This document shows positions 8,647 to 16,017 of a stretch of DNA of 18,395 bases, piece by piece (positions within the stretch are counted from its first letter, which is position 1; every line of letters starts with the position of its first letter). Under the pieces are notes generated by a model that saw only the letters and a list, made by a program, of their open reading frames with translations, was not told where the DNA came from and ran no database searches. The translations under genes were made by a program, and so were the position numbers. The DNA comes from M0108 sp044228695 (GTDB lineage: Bacteria > Pseudomonadota > Gammaproteobacteria > Chromatiales > Chromatiaceae), in contig JBGAUK010000071.1 in the NCBI GenBank assembly GCA_044228695.1, positions 1 through 18,395 on the forward strand, given 5' to 3'.

Positions 8647-8934
8647 TCACTTGAAATGCGACTGGAACTGATGGACCGAGTCCTTGAAGGCCTCCCATAC
8701 CCGGTCACTATTGGCCTTGAATTGCATCCAGGAGTCCTCGGTCGCCGCCTTGATGGCCGCCAACTGCTCCTCACCTTCTTGACGCTTGGCGCGCAGCGTA
8801 GCGAGCAGTTCCTGATATCGCACCTTGTCCTCCTCCTTGGCCTGCGCCACCTTGACCTCAAGGGTGTCCATTTCCGCATTCCACTCATCGAGCCGCTGCT
8901 TGGTCGCGGCGACATATTCGTCTCTGGTTATCAT
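8647..8934 (-). CDS. Small coiled-coil protein (sll1863-like stress response family)
   Basis: A 95-residue, highly charged, almost wholly helical protein without signal peptide or membrane helix. It begins MITRDEYVAATKQRLDEWNA and has heptad-like spacing through residue 75, with a Trp/Phe-rich amphipathic tail (SWMQFKANSDRVWEAF). Order and composition match the family named for Synechocystis sll1863, a group of small stress-linked coiled-coil proteins of unknown mechanism. The start at 8934 has AGGAG nine bases upstream; the in-frame ATG at 8970 would add 12 residues without a good binding site. It lies between the Thivi_2564-like gene (134 bases upstream) and the BON lipoprotein gene (57 bases downstream). 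The family call comes from overall pattern, not a catalytic motif. Confidence 0.78.
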   Translation of the reverse strand: MITRDEYVAATKQRLDEWNAEMDTLEVKVAQAKEEDKVRYQELLATLRAKRQEGEEQLAAIKAATEDSWMQFKANSDRVWEAFKDSVHQFQSHFK

Positions 8935-9068
8935 GGGGGATTGCTCCTGTTCTGAGTTGATGACCGGCAAACCGCCGGCATTGAGTTAGCACGGCGCGGG
9001 TGGATAAGTTGTCTGGTGTATCAGCGCCCCGAAGGCCCTCGGTACAAAAGGGGTGATGGTCCGACCGG

Positions 9069-9257
9069 CTACCCAATCCGCAGGTTGTTGATGGGACCCA
9101 GGACCCCGAAAGCGGTCAACAGCCACAGCACCACGGCAATGACGACCACCACGTTCAGGATCTTCTTGATGGTCCCGTCCATGGGTATGTAGTTATTGAT
9201 AAGCCACAGGATGACGCCCACGACCACAAGGGTGAGGACCAAATTGATTAACGGCAT
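9069..9257 (-). CDS. Thivi_2564 family small membrane protein
   Basis: A 62-residue inner-membrane protein with two predicted helices (residues 3-22 and 34-52). They are joined by the short polar loop NNYIPMDGTIKK and followed by GVLGPINNLRIG. This layout and the conserved YIPMDG.IKKILN core match the small membrane family named after Thiocystis violascens Thivi_2564, whose function is unknown. The ATG at 9257 is preceded by GGAG at seven bases. The same frame is open further upstream to 9509, but that extension is Pro/Ala/Arg-rich and has no membrane or domain character, so it is taken as noncoding. The gene is first in the run toward the coiled-coil and BON genes. Confidence 0.85.
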   Translation of the reverse strand: MPLINLVLTLVVVGVILWLINNYIPMDGTIKKILNVVVVIAVVLWLLTAFGVLGPINNLRIG

Positions 9258-9798
9258 TATTGTTCTCCGGCAAAACGCGGTTGCTTTAGGGGACGCCAAG
9301 TGGCTTGGAGCGGATGATGTTTCGCCAGCCCGCTTAGGCGCCGAACGTAATTTAAGAATGACGCACGCGCCCGGTCCTGTCGGTACGCCAGCGCACATTT
9401 TCTGGGCGGTGGTATGGTCGGCAAAGAGGGCCTCATCGGGTTTGTGCTGTCCAGTGTCGGCCTGCACGCCCTGATGACAACCGGGACGCTTGATGGCTAT
9501 AGCAGGCAAAGACCCATCTGGGAGGGATCGGCATGAAGGGCAATCATGCGGCTTGTGGCACTACCGTCCAGTGCGGGCGGCATCATTAACGGACTACCCT
9601 GTCGGGAGGAGTCGACCGAGGGATGTTATGACCGAATCCACCGTGTTGAAAAAAGCAACTTGTCCACCGATCAGCGCGGCATCATCTGCTGACGGCAGTT
9701 ACTCTGGGCGGCGGCAACTTCAATTATCGAGGGCGGCTGCTGTGCGGCGGACGGGCCGCTCGGGACGCGACCGCCACACGGCAGCGCAAGTCTCCTAA
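9258..9798. other. 541-base gap without a convincing gene
   Basis: This gap separates the csbD-like gene from the Thivi_2564-like gene, both on the minus strand, so it should hold the end of one transcript and the promoter of the next. No clear intrinsic terminator or consensus promoter stands out. A plus-strand frame at 9490-9798 has a possible inner start at 9628 with GAGGG five bases upstream, but the product is Arg/Ser/Ala-rich and unlike a folded protein. The gap is long enough for a small RNA; nothing seen supports one directly. Confidence 0.5.
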
Positions 9799-9975
9799 CT
9801 AATGGCCTTTCTTCAGGTCTGACTTGAGGTCACCCACGGCAGCCTGGACCTTACCGGCATTCTTTTGAACGTGGCCCTCGAGTTCAACTTCCTTATTGCC
9901 GACCAGATGGCCGGCGACTTCCTTGACCTTGCCTTTCGCTTCTTGGTAACGGCCTTTAACTTGATTTTTGTTCAT
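9799..9975 (-). CDS. CsbD family protein
   Basis: A 58-residue hydrophilic, soluble protein: MNKNQVKGRYQEAKGKVKEV, then AGHLVGNKEVELEGHVQKN and AGKVQAAVGDLK. It carries the K-G.....KGK.KE..G...GN...E..G......GK.Q...GD pattern typical of CsbD, a small helical stress protein. In Bacillus subtilis CsbD is under sigmaB; elsewhere it is often the most abundant stress-induced small protein, with unknown activity. The start at 9975 is chosen over an in-frame ATG at 10005 because AGGA lies eight bases upstream and because CsbD proteins begin this way. It stands apart from the three other small genes on this strand but is probably part of the same stress response. Confidence 0.9.
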   Translation of the reverse strand: MNKNQVKGRYQEAKGKVKEVAGHLVGNKEVELEGHVQKNAGKVQAAVGDLKSDLKKGH

Positions 9976-10296
9976 GAGGGGTATCCTGATATGACGTTGA
10001 GACATGACCCTGCGGCCACGGTCCGAGCGGAGGAAGAGGACTTCCCATCGCTAGGGAGCCAGACTAAGCCCATAATCACACCGGATCGGTGCACCAACGT
10101 ACGGAGAGGCGGATAAGTCGGGATGAGGCGCCGTACCCGGCATCAATGGGGCGATACCGTACCGATATCACCGGATGTTGCGGTTTAGTCTTGGCGAGAC
10201 CATCTCAAGCCGAAATTAACGGATTACCACGCGGGTGGCTAACACTCCGCCCGGCCCGGATTCCTTCCAGCCCACTCCAGGAGGCAGCCGCTTATC
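9976..10296. other. Divergent intergenic region between csbD-like and macA-like genes
   Basis: The two flanking genes point away from each other, so promoters for both should lie here. The ribosome binding site of the plus-strand gene, AGGAGG at 10279-10284, lies 12 bases before its ATG, slightly far. Short palindromic words such as ACCGGATCGGT (10080-10090) are present, but no consensus sigma70 or sigma54 pair was found. No gene is seen. Confidence 0.5.
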
Positions 10297-11631
10297 ATGA
10301 CCCCTGATCCACAACCCGCCGACACCGAGGCTTGCCAGCCCCCTCCGGCCACGATTCGGGACCAGACCCCGGACGCCCTGGCCGCCCTCATCGGCCTCAA
10401 CCCGCCACCTAGCCGGCGGCGGGCTTGGTATTGGCTTGTGGGTCTCGGACTGCTGGCCCTGGGGGTGGCGGCCTGGTTTCTGCTTGAAGCCCCCGCCCCG
10501 GATGGCCCGCGCTTCATCACCGCGACGGTCGAACGGGGCGACCTCACGGTCAAGGTCACCGCCACCGGGCAGTTGCAGCCGGTCACCCAGGTGGACGTGG
10601 GCACCGAGGTCTCGGGTACCATCGACCAGGTCAGCGTGGACTTCAACGACCGCGTCACTCAGGGCCAGGTCCTGGCCCGCCTCGACCCCGACACCTTCCA
10701 GGCCAAGCAGCGCCAGTCCCAGGCCGCCCTGATGCTGGCCCAGGCCAGCGTTACCGAGGCCCAGGTCACCGTCACCGAGACCGCGAGCAAGTTGGGGCGT
10801 GTCCACGACATGATCGCCAAGCGCCTCTCCTCCCCCGAGGAACTCGACACCGCCGCCGCCGCCGCGGGCCGCGCCGAGGCCGCACTGGCGGTGGCCCGGG
10901 CCAAGGTCGAGCAGGCCCAGGCCCAACTCGACGCCGACAACCGCACCCTGGAGAAATCCGCGATTCGGTCCCCCATCGACGGCACCGTCCTCAAGCGCCA
11001 GGTCGAACCGGGCCAGACCGTCGCCGCCTCCCTCCAGACCCCGGTGCTCTTCACCCTGGCCGAGGACCTGACCCAAATGGAGTTGAATGTCGCCGTGGAC
11101 GAGGCCGACGTAGGCCAGATCAAGGCGGGCCTGACGGCGGAGTTCACCGTGGATGCCTATCCCAACCGCCGCTTTCCGGCGACCATCACCCAGGTTCGCT
11201 ACGCCCCGGAGACCATCAATGGGGTAGTGACCTATGCCGCCCTCCTGTCCCTGGACAACCGGGATCTCTCCCTGCGCCCCGGCATGACCGCCACCGCCGA
11301 AATCATCGCCCGCGAGGTCAAGGACGCGGTGCTGGTGCCCAACGGGGCCCTGCGCTTCACCCCGCCCGCGCCGAAGACCGCCAAGGAGGATAGTCGCGGC
11401 CTGGTCGGGATGCTGCTGCCCAGCCGCCCCCCCTCCAGCCGGAGCAAGGGGGGCAAGGACGCCACCACCGGCAAGGGCGCCCAGGTCTGGATCTTGAGGG
11501 AGGGCGTGCCGACGGCGGTGGCGGTCAAAAGTGGGGCCACCGATGGCACCCTGACGGAGATTCTGGACGGCAGCCTGGAGCCGGGGATTGAGGTATTGGT
11601 GGACCTGGAGCGAACGGGGACTAAGCCATGA
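10297..11631 (+). CDS. MacA-like periplasmic adaptor of an ABC exporter (HlyD/RND adaptor fold)
   Basis: A 444-residue membrane-fusion protein that would link an inner-membrane ABC transporter to an outer-membrane channel. A cytoplasmic stretch of about 43 residues precedes one helix (45-63). A barrel-sandwich half (VTATGQLQPVTQVDVGTEVS, 87-106) follows, then a long alpha-hairpin rich in Ala and Gln (135-220), the second barrel-sandwich half (SAIRSPIDGTVLKRQVEPGQ, 221-240) and a beta-barrel domain to about 355. Residues about 355-395 form a Pro/Ser/Lys/Gly-rich insert before the membrane-proximal end, a feature also seen in MacA relatives. Its stop overlaps the ATG of the ATPase gene (ATGA), showing translational coupling. 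No TolC-type channel is encoded in the window. The substrate is unknown. Confidence 0.88.
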   Translation: MTPDPQPADTEACQPPPATIRDQTPDALAALIGLNPPPSRRRAWYWLVGLGLLALGVAAWFLLEAPAPDGPRFITATVERGDLTVKVTATGQLQPVTQVDVGTEVSGTIDQVSVDFNDRVTQGQVLARLDPDTFQAKQRQSQAALMLAQASVTEAQVTVTETASKLGRVHDMIAKRLSSPEELDTAAAAAGRAEAALAVARAKVEQAQAQLDADNRTLEKSAIRSPIDGTVLKRQVEPGQTVAASLQTPVLFTLAEDLTQMELNVAVDEADVGQIKAGLTAEFTVDAYPNRRFPATITQVRYAPETINGVVTYAALLSLDNRDLSLRPGMTATAEIIAREVKDAVLVPNGALRFTPPAPKTAKEDSRGLVGMLLPSRPPSSRSKGGKDATTGKGAQVWILREGVPTAVAVKSGATDGTLTEILDGSLEPGIEVLVDLERTGTKP

Positions 11632-12413
11632 CCCTGGCTGGGGCAACCCCATCAGGCGCCCACACCCAACCCCAGGCCGCCCCCATCCTGCTCGAATTCC
11701 GCCAGGTCTCTAAGGTATATGGGGCCGGTACCGCAGCGGTGCGCGCCCTGGATGCCGTGGACCTCCAGATCCGCGAGGGGGAATTCGTCGCGGTCATGGG
11801 CCCGAGCGGTTCGGGCAAGTCCACCGCCATGAATATCCTGGGCTGTCTGGATACCCCCAGCGCCGGCTCCTACCGTTTTCGCGGCGTGGGCGTCGAGACC
11901 CTGAGTCGGGACCAACGCGCCCGGTTACGGCGTAATTACCTGGGCTTCGTCTTTCAAGGCTTTAATCTCCTCAATCGCACCTCAGCCCTGGAGAACGTGG
12001 AACTACCCCTCATCTACCGCCGCATCCCCAGCGGCCAGCGCCACACCCAGGCGGCGGCGGCCCTGGCCCTGGTTGGCCTTACCGGTTGGGAGACCCACAC
12101 CCCGGGCGAGTTATCTGGCGGCCAACAGCAGCGCGTCGCTATCGCCCGCGCCATCGTCACCCAGCCCAGCCTGCTGCTGGCGGACGAGCCGACCGGCAAC
12201 CTGGACAGCGCCCGCAGTCACGAGATCATGGAGCTGCTGACCTGGCTCAACCGGGACCGGGGCATCACCATCCTCATGGTCACCCATGAGTCGGAAATGG
12301 CCGAATACGCCCATCGCGTCATCCATTTCCGCGATGGCCGGGTGACTGACGACGGCCTCGGTGGCCCCCGGGCTGCCTCCGGCACCGGGGCTAATCAAGA
12401 GGAGACCGCCTGA
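11628..12413 (+). CDS. ABC transporter ATPase (MacB/LolD type)
   Basis: A 261-residue cytoplasmic ATPase that powers the partner permease encoded next. All ABC motifs are intact: Walker A GPSGSGKST (58-66), Q-loop Gln110 in FVFQGFNLL, signature LSGGQQQR (162-169), Walker B LLLADEP (182-188) with NLDS after it, and the switch His220. The signature helix and Q-loop wording are those of the MacB/LolD/FtsE group. The first 20 residues are a loose Pro/Ala-rich extension. The gene overlaps the adaptor gene by 4 bases and the permease gene by 1 base (TGATG). In E. coli MacB, ATPase and permease are one chain; here they are split, as in many Gram-negative exporters. Confidence 0.93.
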   Translation: MTLAGATPSGAHTQPQAAPILLEFRQVSKVYGAGTAAVRALDAVDLQIREGEFVAVMGPSGSGKSTAMNILGCLDTPSAGSYRFRGVGVETLSRDQRARLRRNYLGFVFQGFNLLNRTSALENVELPLIYRRIPSGQRHTQAAAALALVGLTGWETHTPGELSGGQQQRVAIARAIVTQPSLLLADEPTGNLDSARSHEIMELLTWLNRDRGITILMVTHESEMAEYAHRVIHFRDGRVTDDGLGGPRAASGTGANQEETA

Positions 12414-13618
12414 TGCTCTGGAATGCCCTGCTCCTCGCCCTGCGGGAGATCCGTCGCAATGTCCTGCGCTCCATCCTGACCATCCTGGGGGTGGTCATCG
12501 GCGTGGCGGCGGTCATCATCATGGTCACCCTGGGAGGCGGCGCCACCCGCTCGGTCTCCTCCCAGATCGAATCCATGGGCACCAATCTGCTCATGATCCG
12601 CATGGGCCAGAGCATGGGTCCCGGCTCCGGCATCGGCGTCCCGCCCTTCAAGATCGAGGACGCCATCGCCCTCCAGCGCGACATCCCCAGTATTCGCGTC
12701 CTGGCGCCCTCCGCCAGCCAAACCGCCACCGCCATCGCTGGCAACAACAGTTGGTCCACCTCCGTCACCGGCACCGACAACCGCTATCTGGATGTCCGTA
12801 ACTGGCCCCTGGAACGGGGGCGTCCCTTCACCGAGGGCGAATTACGCGCCGGCCAGGCGCTATGCCTGATTGGCGCCACAGTCAGCAAGGAACTCTTCGG
12901 CGAGCAGGACCCCATCGGCGAGAGCCTGCGCATCAAGACGATCTCCTGCAAAATCATCGGCCTGCTCTCCGCCAAGGGCCAGAGCAGCATGGGCCGGGAT
13001 CAGGACGACCTCATCCTCATGCCCCTGCGCGCCTTCCAGCGGCGCATCGCCGGCAATCAGGACGTGACCCTGATCCAGGTCTCGATCAAGGATGGGGAAT
13101 CCACCGAGCGGGCCAAGGCGGACATCGAGCGCCTGCTGCGCGAGCGCCGCAAGATCGACGCCACCGAGCAGGACAACTTCGGCGTCAACGACATGAAGGA
13201 ACTCACCAAGATGCTGACGGGAACCACTCAGGTGCTCACCACCCTGCTCAGCGCCGTGGCCGCCGTCAGCCTGCTGGTGGGCGGCATCGGCATCATGAAC
13301 ATCATGCTGGTCTCCGTCACCGAGCGCACCCGGGAGATCGGCATCCGCCTGGCCATTGGCGCCCTAGAGCGGGAGGTGCTGATGCAATTTCTGGTCGAGG
13401 CGGTCGTCCTCTCATCCCTGGGCGGCATCCTCGGCATCCTTCTCGCCCTGGGGGCCTCCCTGGCCCTCGCCGATCTGCTCAAGGTCCCCTTCATCTTCAA
13501 TGGCGGCATTGTCCTCACCGCCTTCCTCTTCTCCGCTGCCGTTGGCATCATCTTCGGCTACTTCCCCGCCCGCCGCGCCGCCCGGCTCGATCCCATCGAG
13601 GCTTTGCGGCGGGAGTAG
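12413..13618 (+). CDS. MacB/FtsX-type ABC transporter permease
   Basis: A 401-residue inner-membrane permease of the type VII ABC group, which moves substrate by mechanotransmission from the periplasm. The first helix (about 20-42) is followed by a large periplasmic MacB domain (45-265). Three C-terminal helices follow (about 275-300, 325-350 and 365-385). Between helices two and three lies the conserved cytoplasmic motif SVTERTREIGIRLAIGA (301-317), and the chain ends in FPARRAARLDPIEALR. The start has AGGAG eight bases upstream, inside the ATPase gene. With the two preceding genes it forms a complete tripartite inner-membrane set; an outer-membrane TolC would have to come from elsewhere. 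Drug, lipid or peptide export cannot be told apart here. Confidence 0.92.
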   Translation: MLWNALLLALREIRRNVLRSILTILGVVIGVAAVIIMVTLGGGATRSVSSQIESMGTNLLMIRMGQSMGPGSGIGVPPFKIEDAIALQRDIPSIRVLAPSASQTATAIAGNNSWSTSVTGTDNRYLDVRNWPLERGRPFTEGELRAGQALCLIGATVSKELFGEQDPIGESLRIKTISCKIIGLLSAKGQSSMGRDQDDLILMPLRAFQRRIAGNQDVTLIQVSIKDGESTERAKADIERLLRERRKIDATEQDNFGVNDMKELTKMLTGTTQVLTTLLSAVAAVSLLVGGIGIMNIMLVSVTERTREIGIRLAIGALEREVLMQFLVEAVVLSSLGGILGILLALGASLALADLLKVPFIFNGGIVLTAFLFSAAVGIIFGYFPARRAARLDPIEALRRE

Positions 13619-13806
13619 GCGCCAGCGCCCAAGCGGCATGCCGGGGGCAAGACACGCCGGCGTCCTGCCCGGGTGCCAGGCAGCGCCCTCCCTAGCGTAC
13701 CGAAGCCCGCCCTAACCAGGCCTCAATTCCGATTAAACTCAACAGCAGCCCTGTCACGGGGCCATCTCGACCTGGATGATCACTAACCTGCACGGGGAAA
13801 CCGCCG

Positions 13807-14370
13807 ATGACACTTACCGCAGCCGTCACCCTCCCTTCCGAGGTAGTGACCTTCTGGTTCTCCGCTACCGTCCGGCCGCTCTGGTTCGCGGCGACCGCAA
13901 CGTTTGACCAAGCCTTGCGCGGGCGCTTCCTCGCTACCTACCGGGCAGCAGCGGCGGGCGAACTGGCGGATTGGGAGATCACGCCCGAGGGGGCCTTGGC
14001 CCTGGTGATTGTCCTGGATCAGTTCCCACTCAACATGTTCCGGGGTCGGCCGGAGGCCTTTGCCACCGAGGCTGCGGCCCGGGGGGTGGCGGAAAGGGCC
14101 ATCGCCCGGGGGCTGGATCAAGCACTGCCACCCGACCAGCAGATGTTTCTCTTCATGCCCTTCATGCACAGTGAGGCCCTGGCGGATCAGGAGCGCTCGG
14201 TGCGCCTGTTCCAGCAGCCGGGGCTGGAGCAGTCCTTGGGTTTCGCCCGCCATCATCGGGGGCTGATCCAACGCTTTGGCCGCTTTCCGCATCGCAATGC
14301 CATCCTGGGGCGGGCCAGCACGGCCGAGGAAGAGGCCTATCTGGCCTCCCCGGAGGCCTTTCATGGATGA
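13807..14370 (+). CDS. DUF924 family protein
   Basis: A 187-residue soluble helical protein. The DUF924 hallmarks are present in order: VVTFWF near the start (13-18), RPLWFAAT (23-30), the motif LDQFPLN (70-76), FMPFMHSE (116-123) and RFGRFPHRN (157-164). The family has a TPR-like all-helical fold and no established activity. The length is typical and the gene looks intact. The start ATG at 13807 is preceded by GGGGA about nine bases upstream. It is separated by 188 bases from the ABC operon and by 285 bases from corA, so it is probably its own unit. Confidence 0.92.
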   Translation: MTLTAAVTLPSEVVTFWFSATVRPLWFAATATFDQALRGRFLATYRAAAAGELADWEITPEGALALVIVLDQFPLNMFRGRPEAFATEAAARGVAERAIARGLDQALPPDQQMFLFMPFMHSEALADQERSVRLFQQPGLEQSLGFARHHRGLIQRFGRFPHRNAILGRASTAEEEAYLASPEAFHG

Positions 14371-14519
14371 GGAGTCATACGGGTCTCCGGCACCGGGCCC
14401 ACCCGGGAGGTCGGCATCCACCACTAAGTCATCGCCGCCCTGGAGAGAAACGGACACTGGTCCGCGGCTGCCGCCGACTCCCAGGGTCAGGAGCACTTTG
14501 ACTCAGCCCGAAGGATGTC

Positions 14520-14642
14520 ATGAATTTCCCGCTTAAATATGTCGGGATCGCAGGTCTCCAGGAACTCCACTTGGCGGTGCCAACCGACCCGGACTTGATC
14601 GGACTCCTTCCAGGTCGGATAGTGGCGCCCTGTTCTGTGTAG
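14520..14642 (+). CDS. Possible 40-residue leader ORF before corA
   Basis: An ORF of 40 codons (MNFPLKYVGIAGLQ at the start, ending VAPCSV) begins with AAGGA four to five bases upstream and stops 13 bases before the corA ATG. Its stop lies just upstream of the corA ribosome binding site. Position and binding site fit a leader peptide. Its third-position GC is lower than in the surrounding genes, which argues against ordinary coding. The opposite strand of the same stretch is also open, so one or both must be chance. No known leader-peptide sequence is recognised. Confidence 0.25.
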   Translation: MNFPLKYVGIAGLQELHLAVPTDPDLIGLLPGRIVAPCSV

Positions 14643-14655
14643 CTGGAGACCGGAC

Positions 14656-15930
14656 ATGACCGATACCGCAAGCCTTGAGACCACCAAACCCCAACGGCAC
14701 GGGAGCCACCCCAAGAGCGGGCGCGGCACTCAGACCCGCCAGCGCCGCGAGACCATCCCGCCCCCGGCCATGCCCAGGTCCGGGCAGACCGCCGCGGGGT
14801 CCGCCGCGGGGATCGAGTATCACGAGCTGGTCCAGACCCCGGGCGTGGCCTCCGCCCGGATCATCTGCACCGACTATTGCGCCGACCAGATAGAGATGCG
14901 GGAGATAGCGGACATCCCCGCCTTCCTCGCCACGCACCGCCCGGCCTGGACCCAGGTGCGCTGGATCCACGTCGAGGGCCTGCGGGACCACGCGACCATC
15001 CGTGTCCTGGCGGAGAAATACCAGTTGCACCCCCTAGCCATCGAGGATGCCCTGGACCCTCACCACCGCCCCAAGGCCGAGGATTATCCGGGTATCGGCG
15101 ATCTCCCGGGACGCCTGTTCGTGATCGCCCGCCGGGTCCAGTTGGTGGACGGCGAGCTACGCGGCGAGCAGACCAGCCTGTTCCTCGGCCGTAACACTCT
15201 GCTGAGTTTTCAGGAGACCGGGTGCGTCGCCATGGACGAGGTCCGCCAGCGCTGCGCGAACGAGCGCTCGCGCCTGCGCCAGAATGACGTGAGTTTCCTG
15301 CTCTACTCCCTCCTCGACGCCCTGGTGGACCGCTTCTTTCCCATCCTGGACGAGACCTCCAGCCACCTGGAGGACGCCGAGGAAGATGTCCTGACCCGGC
15401 CGCACCGACAAAGCCTCCAGGCCATCCACCTGATCAAGCGCGACCTGGTCATGATTCGCCGCATCGCCTGGCCCATGCGCGAGCTTATCACCCAGCTCCA
15501 GCGCGAGCCCCACGAGGGCCTGTCCCAGATTACCCAGACCTATTTTCGCGACGTCTACGACCACTGCGTCCAGATCATCGACCTGATCGAGACCTACCGC
15601 GAGATCGCCTCCACGGTGGCGGAGACCTATGTCTCCATCATCTCCAACCGCACCAACGACATCATGAAGGTGCTGACCATCATCGGGACCATCTTCATCC
15701 CCCTGACCTTCATCGCCGGGGTTTACGGGATGAACATGTACATTCCCGAGAATGAATGGCCCTGGACCTACGCCGTCTTCTGGGTGGTGTGCCTGGGCAT
15801 CGCCGGCTTCATGCTATGGCGCTTCTGGCGCGGCGGGTGGTTCACCACCCATGATTTCAGAGCCGTGCCCCAGCGGCATCGCGCGCTCGTCCCAACCCCT
15901 TCCTCGCACGAGGAATCAAGGCATGGATAA
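14656..15930 (+). CDS. corA: CorA family magnesium/cobalt transporter
   Basis: A 424-residue inner-membrane protein; CorA pentamers conduct Mg2+ and Co2+ into the cytoplasm. Residues 1-55 are a Pro/Arg/Ser-rich extension not usual in the family. About 56-335 is the cytoplasmic funnel domain ending in the long helix (SIISNRTNDIMKVLT). Two C-terminal helices follow (339-357 and about 368-391), separated by the signature YGMN (357-360) and the loop MYIPENEWPWTY. All selectivity residues are intact. The start at 14656 has GGAG seven bases upstream; Met39 has none. Near 110-165 the sequence HPLAIEDALDPHHRPKAEDY is typical of CorA. The gene is monocistronic in this window, with a possible leader ORF upstream. 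Confidence 0.93.
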   Translation: MTDTASLETTKPQRHGSHPKSGRGTQTRQRRETIPPPAMPRSGQTAAGSAAGIEYHELVQTPGVASARIICTDYCADQIEMREIADIPAFLATHRPAWTQVRWIHVEGLRDHATIRVLAEKYQLHPLAIEDALDPHHRPKAEDYPGIGDLPGRLFVIARRVQLVDGELRGEQTSLFLGRNTLLSFQETGCVAMDEVRQRCANERSRLRQNDVSFLLYSLLDALVDRFFPILDETSSHLEDAEEDVLTRPHRQSLQAIHLIKRDLVMIRRIAWPMRELITQLQREPHEGLSQITQTYFRDVYDHCVQIIDLIETYREIASTVAETYVSIISNRTNDIMKVLTIIGTIFIPLTFIAGVYGMNMYIPENEWPWTYAVFWVVCLGIAGFMLWRFWRGGWFTTHDFRAVPQRHRALVPTPSSHEESRHG

Positions 15931-15950
15931 ACAGGATGGGCAGGATAAAA
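15924..15950. repeat. Three imperfect 9-base tandem units at the corA 3' end
   Basis: GATAAACAG, GATGGGCAG and GATAAAAGA follow one another over the corA stop codon and into the gap. An A-rich stretch with a run of seven A comes next. The tract is much more AT-rich than its surroundings. It could be part of a dispersed intergenic repeat; one copy only is visible here. No terminator hairpin was found between corA and the convergent ATPase gene. Confidence 0.4.
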
Positions 15951-16017
15951 GATCAAAAAAACAATAAGGTAGATTTGCTAGTCACCCATGGGCGGCACGA
16001 CGGATGCCCCTGCCGGG

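Noticed and set aside
9258..9509. 84-residue upstream extension of the Thivi_2564-like protein
   Set aside because: The family is about 62 residues long, the inner ATG at 9257 has a good ribosome binding site, and the extension has no membrane or domain character.
9490..9798. 102-codon plus-strand frame in the gap beside csbD
   Set aside because: The product is Arg/Ser/Ala-rich with no domain. An inner ATG at 9628 has a fair ribosome binding site but the 56-residue product is equally featureless.
10216..11652. 478-codon minus-strand frame opposite the MacA-like gene
   Set aside because: It is Gly/Arg/His-rich without any domain, and lies opposite a clear adaptor gene with intact motifs; GC-rich genes often leave such long antisense frames.
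13619..13806. Terminator hairpin after the ABC operon
   Set aside because: Several GC-rich inverted words lie near 13640-13680, but pairing is interrupted by internal loops and there is no T tract; too weak to call.
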